DNA of 18,093 bases from Baffinella frigidus (GCA_026770585.1 MU646325.1:729249-747341), one strand, 5' to 3'. Shown: positions 8,350 to 14,379, counted from the first letter of the stretch. Translations and numbers: made by a program. The notes: generated by a model from the letters alone, not told the origin.

Positions 8350-11300
8350 ACCCGGAACCCGGAACCCTGCACACGCTCGCGACGCTTGGGCTTACGGTTT
8401 GGGGGCAAGGGCTTCCCCCCCCCCTCCATCCTTTCATCCCTCCATCCCTCCCCCAAAAACTTTTGTTTCATTACTCTTGATACAGGTCAATGAGACCCTG
8501 AAGCCTTGAGTTGAGTGACACAAAACCAAATTATCAACCCGAAACCCGGAACAGGGCTGCTGTACACACTCTCGACTCTTGCGGAGCACCCCGAGTCGAT
8601 CCCCATCAACGCGCTGGTTTGCACCCTAGCCCCTAAACCATAAATCCGAAACCCTGAACCCGAAAACCAAAACCCTGGATCCTAAACTCTGTGGCCTAAA
8701 CCCCAAACCCCAAACCTCAAAGCCCAAACCCCAAACCCGAAAACATAAACCCTAAACCCTAAAACCTGAAACCCAAAACCTAAACCCAATACCCAACACC
8801 CCAAACCCAATACCCAAAACCCAAACCCAAAACCCAAAACCCAAAACCCAAAACCCAAAACCCAAAACCCAAAACCCAAAACCCAAAAACATACACCCTT
8901 GACCCTAAAACCCTGAAACCCAAAACCTAAGCCCAATACACAAAACCCCAAACCTAATACCCAACACCCAAATCCCAAACCCCAAACCCCAAACACCAAA
9001 CACCAAACCCCAAATCCCAAACCCCAAACCCCAAACCCCAAACCCCAAACCCCAAACCTCAAACCTCAAAACCCCAAACCCCAACCCACAGGTTCCCGTG
9101 AAAGGCAAGCCGATGGCGAAGATGGACATCAAGGGCCCCTCGGGGATCGATAAAAGACATCACGGGGCCTGAAGGACTCGATAAACCATACATCCTAAGC
9201 CCCAAACTCGACACTTCAGGTTCCCGTGGAGGGCAACCCGATGGCGAAGATTGACATCAAGGGCCCCGATACTCGATAAACCATACATTCTAAGCCCTGA
9301 ATTCGACATTGCAGGTTCCCGTGGAGGGCACGCCGATGGCGAAGTTGAACATCAAGGGGCCCACGGGGCTCGAGATGGTGCGGTGCGTTGCGACCGCGCG
9401 CGTGCTCATGTATATCCCCTAACCCCTGAACTTAGAACCTAAACCCTCAACCCGAAACCCGACACCCGAAACCCGAAACCCGACACCTGAAACCCGACAC
9501 CTGAAACACGGTGACCCCACCTCCTCGTGCTCGTGAACACCCTACCCCCGAAACCCTGAACAATGTTAGGGTTTAGGGTTTAGGGGTTTGGACAAAAGGG
9601 TTTAGGGCCCTCGGGGCTGGAGATGGTGCGGTGCGTCGCGACCGCGCGCGTTCTCATGTATACCCTAAACCCTAAACCCTCAAACCTAAAACACTGAACA
9701 CTAAGCACTAAACACTAAACCCTAAACACTGAAACCCAAACCCTAAACCCTAAACCCTAAACCCTAAACCCTAAACCCCACACCTCGACCCTAACACCCC
9801 AACCCCGAAACCCCAGTGCTCGTGTGCACCCTAACACCCGAAAAACCAACCGCATGTACGCCTTCACTCCGAAACCCTACCACTCTCGTACGTCGGTCTA
9901 AAATCTCTGCCTCTCGTTCTACTACCGAACCCCTGAACTCTCAGCCCGAAAACAGAAACCAGAACCCTCAAACCCTGAACCATGAACCCTGAACCCTGAA
10001 CCCTGAGCCCTGAAATCTTGATCCGAACGCAGGCCGAAGTCGATGGTGCGCCTGTCCGCAGGGCGCATGGACCTCTCAATCGCCGAGCAGGTGCTCAACC
10101 CCTACCTGCTCGCCTCTTCCCCTCCGTCAAGGCTCCGGCCCTTCGGCCCTCCGGAAACGCTGTTTTTGCCTCTGATCACGTTGTTTTCCGGGCACGTTGC
10201 TTTCTCTTCCATAAACGGGGGGGGGACCTGCGTTAAGGGCGCTTCCTCGCTGTGCACAGGCGATGTGCTTCCTCGCCCCAACCTCCAACCCCTCGACCCC
10301 TCGACCATAAACCCCAAATCCCAGACTCTGAACTCTAATCCATAAGCCTTAAACCCTAGGCGATGTGCTTCCTCGCGGGCGCTAACTCCATCCTCCTAAT
10401 TCCCAAACCCCAACAAACCAAAACCCCCAAACTCTAAACACCAATTAACAGCAACAACTAACAATTACCAATTTACAATTAACCATAAATCTCAAATCTC
10501 AAATCCCAACCCCTAACTCCTAAACCCTAAACACAGGCGATGTGCTTCCTGGCGGGCGCCAACTCCATCTTCGCGGGAGACAAGCTCCTCACCACGGTCT
10601 AGTCCCGCCGTCAACCTTTGGCATTTTCACATCAACTTTTGGCATTTTTATTGTTTGAAATACCAGGATCCCTGAAAGTACGAAACTATCTAAACGCCAC
10701 CTATAGTTTCGAACTGTTCGGGTGTGAAATACCAGGATATGTACCGGAAATCCTTTGGATGTGTGCCTTGCAAAATATAATCTAGTAGGTGACGCGATAA
10801 GGTTGCGCCCCGCCCTCCTCGACAAGGTGGCATGGTCAATACCGTATTCCCAGCTCTTCACTACGGTTGTTCCCGTTCGGTCTGTTCCCGATGCCGGCCT
10901 TCAAGGGGATTCCCGACAGCTGACACAATGCTGACAATGCTGACAAAATGCTGACAAAATGCTGACAAAATGCTGACGCGAACCCCCAAACCGCAGCCCA
11001 ACAACGAGCGGGGTGAAGACGCAGCCATGTTCACTGAGCTGGGGCTCGTCCCGATGCCGGCCTTCAAGGGCATCCCTGACAAGAGCAACCCCGGGCGTTT
11101 CGAGATCCCGACCATCCGCGCCGAGTCGATCCACAAGGTGATTTAACGTTTATTATAGGAGCCAGAAGGTCCATCTGTCCATCTATTTTTTAGTGGTTCT
11201 AACTAATCGGTCCATCTATTTTCGTGGTACTAATTCATAATTGCGCGGTGCAAAGACATGATGTTATCAAGGGCATTCCCGACGGGATCAATCCCCATCC

Positions 11301-11974
11301 ATCCACAAGGTGGTGATAGTTTATGAAAATCGGCTCGCCATGAAACACGTTTAGAGCAAGGAATCTTTCATAAACTATCACCACCTTGTGGATGGATGGG
11401 ATCTAGTTCAAAGGCGCACCTAAAATGAGTTTATGGCGAGCCCAGATTTACTTGGGTAGGGCCAGACCTGGGGCTGGTCCCGATACCAGCATTCAAAGGC
11501 CGTATCCATCCACAAGGTGATTTGGAGTTCCGGGTTCCGGGTTTCGGGTGTATTTTTTCAAAGGCATTCCCGACGGGATCAATGCCGGGCGCTTCGAAAT
11601 TCGATTCGCGCCGTATCGATCCATACAGCGAGAGTAAGAACGAATTGTGGAGTAATTTTCGTTGCCAGGAATTGAAAGAAAAATAGGTTTCCCCATGACT
11701 CTTTGAAACGGTACTCATTGTTCTACCAAAACCTGTTGGTCCCAATCGCAAACCCCAAACCCTGAACCCCAAACTATGATATCCAAACCCCCAACCCCAA
11801 ACCCCAAACCCCAAACCCCGAACCCCAAACCCCGAACCCCAAACCCCAAACCCCAAACCCCAAACCCAAACCCCGAACCCCAAACCATGATCCCCAAACC
11901 CTAAACCCTAAACCCTGAAACCCTACAACCAGGCGGATCTCAAGGCAGAGCTCAAGAAGCACGCGAACGCCTGA
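2693..11974 (+). CDS. bioB: Biotin synthase, mitochondrial, 14 exons
   Basis: Radical-SAM enzyme that inserts sulfur into dethiobiotin to make biotin. Exons: 2693-2910, 3039-3212, 3775-3853, 4333-4383, 5113-5157, 5646-5717, 6681-6788, 8088-8160, 8555-8616, 9315-9409, 10033-10090, 10537-10596, 10997-11137, 11933-11974. All introns are GT-AG and phases agree, giving 425 residues plus TGA. The 4Fe-4S motif CIETCGYC gives Cys118, 122 and 125. The 2Fe-2S ligands are Cys164 (FCMGAAW), Cys198 (EVCTTLG), Cys258 (VCTGGI) and Arg332 (VRLSAGR). YNHN lies at 220-223 and the late motif [10 protein letters not shown] is in exon 12. Residues 1-50 are Arg/Ala/Ser-rich without acidic residues, as in a mitochondrial presequence; eukaryotic BioB is normally mitochondrial. 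Downstream in-frame ATGs exist in exon 1. Where exons have relics, I chose the copy that is full length, has both splice sites and keeps phase. Exons 10 and 12 are the least degenerate of several candidates. Confidence 0.93.
3235..3350. repeat. Short TTTAGGG-like stretch in BioB intron 2
   Basis: Scattered GGTTTATGGTTAGGGTTT-like units near 3240-3270 and 3310-3350, in G-rich orientation relative to the gene. This is opposite to most telomere-like tracts in the later introns. Confidence 0.7.
3426..3774 (+). repeat. Tandem intron-plus-exon-3-head units in BioB intron 2
   Basis: Three to four degenerate units of roughly 100 bp each start GTACGGGAAA, run through ACAAGT-ATTATA and GAGTGTGTC/CACACCTCGTGAG, and end in a CAG acceptor. 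The first bases of exon 3 follow. Exon-head relics lie at 3519-3540 (22 nt identical to the start of exon 3), 3621-3630 (badly decayed) and 3685-3714. The true exon 3 at 3775 follows the last unit. The repeated block therefore spans an intron/exon border rather than lying wholly within the intron. Confidence 0.8.
3860..3970. repeat. CCCTAAA-like tract in BioB intron 3
   Basis: Degenerate CCCTAAACCC, CCCAAACCC and CCCTGAACC units begin just after the exon 3 donor. Confidence 0.8.
3985..4249 (+). repeat. Relics of BioB exon 4 and a local 30-bp direct repeat
   Basis: The exon 4 start TCTGGGAGCACGC recurs at 3985-3997, together with part of its upstream flank. A second relic at about 4095-4120 keeps ACGCGCTTCTGCACGGGCG, corresponding to the FCMGAAW region with one change at the Met codon. 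Separately, a 30-nt direct repeat beginning AATAATGCCA is present at about 4175-4204 and 4220-4249. None of these keeps a usable exon. Confidence 0.7.
4120..5080 (+). repeat. Dispersed CCCGGTTCAGTCAAC motif in BioB introns 3 and 4
   Basis: A motif of about 28 bp (consensus CGAACAAACCCTGCCCGG followed by TTCAGTCAAC) recurs near 4121-4152, 4846-4873, 4877-4911, 4967-4999, 5025-5042 and 5047-5080, with the last copies truncated. Spacing is irregular. Function unknown. Confidence 0.65.
4996..5026 (+). repeat. Duplicate of the exon 5 acceptor region
   Basis: CTGGGGGTCTTGTGCGCAGG and the following GTGGGTCC repeat the acceptor and first bases of exon 5 at 5094-5120, about 98 bp upstream. The relic carries a complete CAG|GTGGG acceptor but decays within ten bases of exon sequence. 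Confidence 0.75.
5170..5335. repeat. CCCGAAAC-type tract in BioB intron 5
   Basis: Runs of ACCCGAAACCCGA and related units occupy the first part of intron 5. They are a CG-bearing variant of the heptamer found elsewhere in the gene. Confidence 0.8.
5336..5509. mobile_element. Fold-back (MITE-like) element in BioB intron 5
   Basis: Outer arms AGAGCGGGTCTCTCA (near 5336-5350) and TGAGAGACCCGCTCT (near 5494-5508) are inverted repeats. An inner perfect pair, CATCGAACAAAATCAG (5378-5393) and CTGATTTTGTTCGATG (5441-5456), nests inside. No open reading frame and no clear target-site duplication. Size and structure fit a non-autonomous DNA transposon. Confidence 0.6.
5511..5640. repeat. AT-rich fold-back segment, GTAATTTTCG family, in BioB intron 5
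   Basis: The imperfect inverted arms CCAACGAAAGTTTTCTGCACAA and CAACTGTGTGGTAATTTTCG (with CTGCC beyond) face each other around a short centre. Related sequence recurs at 7012-7128, inside the hairpin 7765-7931, and near 11635-11680, making a dispersed intron-resident family. Confidence 0.55.
5718..6175 (+). repeat. Relic copies of BioB exon 6 plus intron, tandem array
   Basis: Exon 6 from its ATGGAGG onward (57 nt) recurs at 5860-5917 with a single mismatch and the same AAG|GTCCGTTGATTTTCG donor context. A third copy at 6038-6093 is more diverged, with a small deletion and a lost donor (AAGGCACG). The intron between copies is also shared: it carries TTTATTTTCGTGGTACTAAT units and ends TGCGCGGTACAAAGACAT then TTATTAAG before each relic. 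The repeating unit is thus about 180-195 bp of exon plus intron. Confidence 0.85.
6200..6670. repeat. C-rich and CCCTAAA tracts in BioB intron 6
   Basis: Poly-C and poly-A runs at 6199-6250 are followed by CACCATAAACCCTAAACCCT units to about 6430, then degenerate ACCCC, AACAAA and CCCTAAAC sequence. The heptamer consensus is the plant-type telomere repeat in C-rich sense. Confidence 0.85.
6812..6868. repeat. GA/G-rich low-complexity tract in BioB intron 7
   Basis: AGAGAGAG, poly-G and GCGCGAGAGAG sequence. No other signal. Confidence 0.9.
7012..7128. repeat. Second copy of the GTAATTTTCG fold-back family, in BioB intron 7
   Basis: AACGAATAAAAGTGT, AAAATTACCACGCAATTG and GTAATTTTCGTAGGCCAGAA occur in the same order and orientation as in the segment at 5511-5640. 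The two segments are diverged relatives located in different introns of the same gene. Confidence 0.55.
7615..7710. repeat. CCCCAAA heptamer array in BioB intron 7
   Basis: About ten near-perfect CCCCAAA units in tandem. These create proline-rich open frames on the plus strand that I regard as artefacts. Confidence 0.92.
7765..7931. mobile_element. MITE-like hairpin element just upstream of an exon 8 relic
   Basis: Terminal inverted repeats ATCCCGCCAGGTATTTG and CAAATACCTGGCGGGAT are perfect over 17 nt. Complementarity continues through the arms (TTTAAATG/CATTTAAA, GGAGTTCCCCGAAT/ATTCGGGGAACTCC, ACCACACAATTGG/CCAACTGTGTAGT) to a centre near 7848. The right end lies 8 bp before a CAG acceptor of an exon 8 relic. 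Its inner arms belong to the GTAATTTTCG family. No coding capacity. Confidence 0.72.
7940..7980 (+). repeat. Relic of BioB exon 8 (5' half)
   Basis: The first 40 nt of exon 8 ([13 protein letters not shown]) recur here with one synonymous and few other changes after an intact CAG acceptor, then break into CTAACCTCTC. A CACCTCTCAACCCCG-like flank is shared with 7735-7750, suggesting a wider duplicated block into which the hairpin at 7765-7931 inserted. Confidence 0.8.
8161..8395 (+). repeat. CCCTAAA/CCCTCAA tract with two relics of BioB exon 9
   Basis: Intron 8 begins with CCCTAAACCC and has a CCCTCAA array at 8285-8350. Exon 9 fragments at 8225-8263 (GGGCTTCTGCACACGTTTGC onward, through GAGCACCCTGA) and 8365-8390 (CTGCACACGCTCGCGACGCT) lack acceptors. 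At some positions the first relic is closer to typical BioB sequence (LLHT) than the exon used in my model (LLYT). Confidence 0.75.
8617..9085. repeat. Long CCCAAAC heptamer tract, BioB intron 9
   Basis: About 450 bp of degenerate CCCTAAA, CCCAAAAC and CCCCAAA units, including a nearly pure CCCAAAA run at 8815-8885 and a CCCCAAA run at 8970-9060. It spans almost the whole interval from exon 9 to the first exon 10 relic. Confidence 0.93.
9092..9269 (+). repeat. Two relics of BioB exon 10 upstream of the functional copy
   Basis: Copies at 9092-9150 and 9220-9269 each follow an intact CAG acceptor and repeat the start of exon 10 (GTTCCCGTG...GGCGAAG), then run into GATAAA with no donor. Both are followed by CATACATCCTAAGCCC-like sequence, which also lies upstream of the functional exon at 9315. 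The duplicated unit, about 95-130 bp, therefore includes flanking intron. Confidence 0.85.
9410..10030 (+). repeat. CCCTAAA/CCCGAAA tracts and an exon 10 3'-end relic, BioB intron 10
   Basis: CCCGAAACCC units (9440-9510), a short inverted TTTAGGG stretch (9566-9595) and a clean CCCTAAA array (9740-9780) fill the intron. At 9607-9658 the last ~52 nt of exon 10 (GGGGCTGGAGATGGTGCGGT onward) recur with the same CTCAT|GTATA donor. A GTGCTCGTG-CACCCTA-ACACCCGAA-like segment is duplicated at about 9526 and 9817. Confidence 0.85.
10091..10535 (+). repeat. BioB intron 11 with two relics of exon 12
   Basis: Exon 12 heads recur at about 10260-10279 (ACAG then GCGATGTGCTTCCTCGC) and 10360-10396 (GCGATGTGCTTCCTCGCGGG and CGCTAACTCCATC). 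Both have AG acceptors and both fade without a donor. Flanking sequence is CCCTAAACC-type with AT-richer CAATTAACA repeats. Confidence 0.8.
10597..10996 (+). repeat. BioB intron 12 with TGCTGACAAAA minisatellite and an exon 13 relic
   Basis: Direct repeats CAACTTTTGGCATTTT (10614-10650) and GAAATACCAGGAT (10657 and 10727) come first. A relic of the middle of exon 13 (CCGATGCCGGCCTTCAAGGG) follows at 10881-10918. A 10-12 bp tandem repeat TGCTGACAAAA runs from about 10918 to 10977 just before the exon 13 acceptor. Confidence 0.8.
11138..11932 (+). repeat. BioB intron 13: exon 13 relics, intron family units, heptamer tract
   Basis: Relics of exon 13 lie at 11266-11309 (internally deleted, ending CCACAAG|GTGGTG), 11467-11516 (middle joined to the end, CCACAAG|GTGATT) and 11557-11626 (most of the 3' half). 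The first and third share GACGGGATCAAT where the functional exon has GACAAGAGCAAC. At 11170-11268 lie two units of the TTTATTTTCGTGGTACTAAT family seen in intron 6. CCCCAAA arrays fill 11750-11920 up to the final acceptor. Confidence 0.85.
11291..11402. repeat. Inverted repeat containing an exon 13/intron border
   Basis: Arms 11291-11328 and 11366-11402 are inverted copies over about 37 nt, with one base missing in the right arm. The left arm includes the end of an exon 13 relic with its donor (CCATCCACAAGGTGGTG). An outer pair, GGCTCGCCAT (near 11333) and ATGGCGAGCC (near 11439), is also complementary. Confidence 0.8.
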
Positions 11975-11995
11975 GACAGGAATCACCCGTCCACA

Positions 11996-12160
11996 CACCG
12001 GACTTCGAAGACATTTGGAATAACCCCCAAGCGATAAGACCTAGGACCCTACGGTAGGCAAGCCGTAGGGGCATAGGGGGGTTCCTACGGATAAGGTAAC
12101 GGAAACTCGGGCACTGAGTGCCCGAAAATCCCTTCGTAGCCCTTTGTGTGGGTAGGACGG
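11996..12160. repeat. Dispersed repeat A, copy 1
   Basis: About 155 bp here and at 14228-14379 share CTTCGAAG, AATAACCCC, AAGCGATAAGACCTAGGACC, GGATAAGGTAACGGAAACTC and GAAAATCCCTTCGTAGCC in the same order. The left part of a third copy is at 14761-14800 (CGGACTCCAAAGG, GAATAACCC). Internal palindromes (TCGGGCACTGAGTGCCCGA; CCTACGGTAGG) suggest structure. Confidence 0.82.
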
Positions 12161-12162
12161 AC

Positions 12163-12303
12163 CCTATTCGCGAATAACGTGTGTAGGACGGAACACACAG
12201 AGAGTGAGAGAGATTCAGACCAAATCAAATCAATTTGAAGTTGACTTCAAATCAATTCAAATCAATTTGAAATGTTCCGTCGCACACGCATTATTTGCGA
12301 GTA
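12163..12303. mobile_element. Fold-back element with AT-rich centre
   Basis: The arms TATTCGCGAATAACGTGTGT and the following AGGACGGAAC (12168-12197) pair imperfectly with GTTCCGTCGCACACGCATTA and TTTGCGAGTA (12274-12303). The centre is AT-rich and itself repetitive (AAATCAATTTGAA motifs, with TTGAAGTTGACTTCAA palindromic). No ORF. Confidence 0.6.
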
Positions 12304-12351
12304 TGGACACGCGCCGCCCGAGGGCCTGTTCCTCGGGGGATAGGACCATCG

Positions 12352-12456
12352 TAACCCTTAAGTGACCAACGGGCGAATAATCGCCCGTGGAAGCCCTAGG
12401 CAGGTCCTAGGGCCCTACAGTAGGGCGTATGATCCTACTGGTCACTTAAGGGGTAA
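12352..12456. mobile_element. MITE-like element, CCCTTAAGTGACC family, copy 1
   Basis: The termini TAACCCTTAAGTGACCA and TGGTCACTTAAGGGGTA are near-perfect inverted repeats. The interior holds GGGCGAATAATCGCCC (palindrome) and CCTAGGCAGGTCCTAGGGCC. A second copy is at 13246-13348. Confidence 0.7.
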
Positions 12457-12469
12457 GGGTGGTGCGGCG

Positions 12470-13069
12470 CGCGCCCACGCGAGACAGAGAGGTGAGACAG
12501 AGAGAGTGTGTTCCGAGGCGGCTGTGTGTGGATAATCACGTCACTACGTCAGAGTTCCCAAAACTACCCCAGTGATGCGCGGTGAGTGAAGTTTGACGCG
12601 TTTGGGGGTTGAAGAGTGGGAGAGACCTTTGTTGCTCAAGATGTGAGCGACCTTTATTAAATACCAATACGGCCGCCATGTGTGCACCCCCACCGAGGAA
12701 AACTCTCACCCTCTAGGACTATCGCAGGCAAAGTACTACTGTAGGGTCCTAGGGGGAGGCTCTGTCTTGTGAGCGAGGTACCCATGTAGCATGGCTGCCG
12801 GCCACTCAGCCGACAAGAATTTTTCGTGTGGAGACGATCAGTGAACCCAACTGAGGCAGAGCTAGAGAGTCTCTACGCACACGGCCTCTCGCCCGATACG
12901 GAGACGCGAGTGACGAATAGGATAAATATACTCAGAAGTGCTCACAAGCACACACAACAACATGAGGCTCCCAGCCTGCCCCCCAGGCCACAACCCCCCC
13001 CCCATCTAATTAATCATCTCCGCAATGCGAGCCTACATGGGTACCCATGTAGAATCTCAGGAGGCACTG
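12470..13069. other. Spacer with no recognisable gene
   Basis: Contains a half element at about 12739-12788 (TAGGGTCCTAGGGGG through GAGCGAGGTACCC), matching the right arm of the GGGTACCTCGC family, and a 16-bp palindrome ACATGGGTACCCATGT near 13036-13051. The open frame at 12826-13092 has no domain character. Confidence 0.6.
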
Positions 13070-13190
13070 TACAAAGGGTACCTCGCGCATAAGAAAGCCT
13101 CCCCCCTAGGACCCTACAGTAGGACCATGTCTAGGGCCCTACGGTGATCCTAGGGGGTGGGGCGTTTCTTATGAGCGAGGTACCCCTGTA
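13070..13190. mobile_element. Fold-back element, GGGTACCTCGC family, copy 1
   Basis: The left arm GGGTACCTCGCGCATAAGAA and GCCTCCCCCCTAGGA pair with the right arm TCCTAGGGGG and TTTCTTATGAGCGAGGTACC, nearly perfectly over about 35 nt. Flanks are TACAA/TGTA. The centre carries CCTACAGTAGG and AGGGCCCT palindromes. No ORF. Confidence 0.78.
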
Positions 13191-13245
13191 CGCCGACAGC
13201 TACATGTAAATACGCCCTCTAGGGCTCGCCCCGAATACAATAGAT

Positions 13246-13348
13246 GTCCCTTAACTGGCGAGGGGGTCAAAATTGACCCCCCAACAGGTCCTAGGCAGGT
13301 CTTAGGGCCCTACGGTAGGGCGTACGAGCCTACTTGCCACTTAAGGGA
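13246..13348. mobile_element. MITE-like element, CCCTTAAGTGACC family, copy 2
   Basis: The termini TCCCTTAACTGGC and GCCACTTAAGGGA are inverted repeats. The interior GTCCTAGGCAGGTC, TAGGGCCCTAC and GTAGGGCGTA match copy 1 at 12352-12456, while the left interior is a different palindrome (GGGGGTCAAAATTGACCCCC). Confidence 0.7.
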
Positions 13349-13375
13349 TAATGGGCCGAGGCGGGCTCGTCCTAG

Positions 13376-13560
13376 AATCGGTCCTCACCCACCTTCCCGT
13401 GCTCCGCCCCCGTCTCGGGCCCGCTTCAGGACTGAATCGGTCCTCAACCCCCCTCCCGTGCTCCGCCTCCCGTCTCGGGCCCGCTTCAGGACTGGCCCTT
13501 TCTCGGAATGGGCCCGCCTCGGGGTCACAAGGTCAGAACGGGCCTGCCTCAGGATTCGTG
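13376..13560. repeat. Tandem ~60-bp GC-rich minisatellite
   Basis: Two consecutive units share AATCGGTCCTCA, CCCGTGCTCCGCC and GTCTCGGGCCCGCTTCAGGA. Shorter GGGCCTGCCTCAGGA-like echoes follow to 13555. The open frame here reads as repeated LGPASGL, a product of the repeat and not a recognisable protein. Confidence 0.75.
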
Positions 13561-13656
13561 CACGTGCACGACCAGTGATCTACCCGCCACCCCCCCCCAA
13601 GCGTCGCGTGTGAGGACCTAGTCCAGAACGAGCCCGCCGCGGGCTGTTAGATCGAC

Positions 13657-13900
13657 TACAGGGGTACCTCGCTCGTGAGGACACCCCCCATTAGGAACAC
13701 AGTAGGGCCATAGGTTTAGGCCCGCATCTACAGGGGTACCTCGCTCATTAGAAAGAGCCCCCCTCCTAGGACCCTACAGGAGGCTTACCTCGCTCGTAAG
13801 AAAGAGCCCCCCTGCTAGGACCCTACAGTAGGCTTATCCCTAGGGCCCTATGGTTGTCCTATGGGGGGGTGCAGTTTCTTATGAGAGAGGTACCCCTGTA
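13657..13900. mobile_element. Fold-back element, GGGTACCTCGC family, copies 2 and 3 (nested)
   Basis: The element 13729-13900 has outer arms TACAGGGGTACCTCGCTCAT and TTATGAGAGAGGTACCCC plus TGTA. Inside, the left arm is duplicated (TTACCTCGCTCGTAAGAAAG at about 13788). A further left arm, TACAGGGGTACCTCGCTCGT, lies at 13657 without its right partner. This looks like insertion or arm duplication within one family. Confidence 0.72.
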
Positions 13901-14168
13901 CAGTAGGCCCAACTGAACGTGACCCGTTCAGGTGGATTGGCCACTTATGGCGATAAGTGGACCCTGCTAAGTGGACCGCACTAACTGGATCGCTCTCAGG
14001 GTACTCAGGGTAAGAGGCTCGTAGAGCTCGTGGAGGCGGAGGAGTTAGGTTCGGTGTGGAGCGAGAGAAGCGCGGCGACTGCTGAGGAAATCGCAGAGTC
14101 GCTCTTGGGTGTTTGGTCTGCCTCCGTGTTGGCCTGCGAGAGAGGATGACGCTTTCAGCAGGGTCGTT

Positions 14169-14226
14169 GAGAACACGGTATTGAATACGCCACACAGCTG
14201 TGTGGCGTATTCAATACCGTGTTCTC
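14169..14226. repeat. 58-bp perfect palindrome
   Basis: Two 29-nt arms meet with no spacer at 14197/14198: GAGAACACGGTATTGAATAC leading to CCACACAG, then the exact reverse complement. No mismatch over the full length. It sits 2 bp upstream of dispersed repeat A copy 2. Confidence 0.93.
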
Positions 14227-14227
14227 G

Positions 14228-14379
14228 GGCTTCGAAGGGGGTTTGAATAACCCCTAAGCGATAAGACCTAGGACCCTACGGTTGGCATCCCGTAGGGACA
14301 TAGGGGGGTTCCTCAGGATAAGGTAACGGAAACTCGGGCATTTCCTTCCCGAAAATCCCTTCGTAGCCTGCTGTGTGGA
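14228..14379. repeat. Dispersed repeat A, copy 2
   Basis: Colinear with 11996-12160, with shared blocks such as AAGCGATAAGACCTAGGACC and GATAAGGTAACGGAAACTCG. The stem TCGGGCAC/GTGCCCGA of copy 1 is here TCGGGCA...CCCGA with a changed loop. Confidence 0.82.

Noticed and set aside
8682-9132. Open frames rich in GFGVWGLGF repeats (also at 7412-7696, 11431-11998, 17900-18085)
   Set aside because: They are minus-strand translations of CCCCAAA heptamer arrays. Seven-base units cycle through all frames and give periodic Gly/Phe/Trp/Leu peptides without start context or homology.
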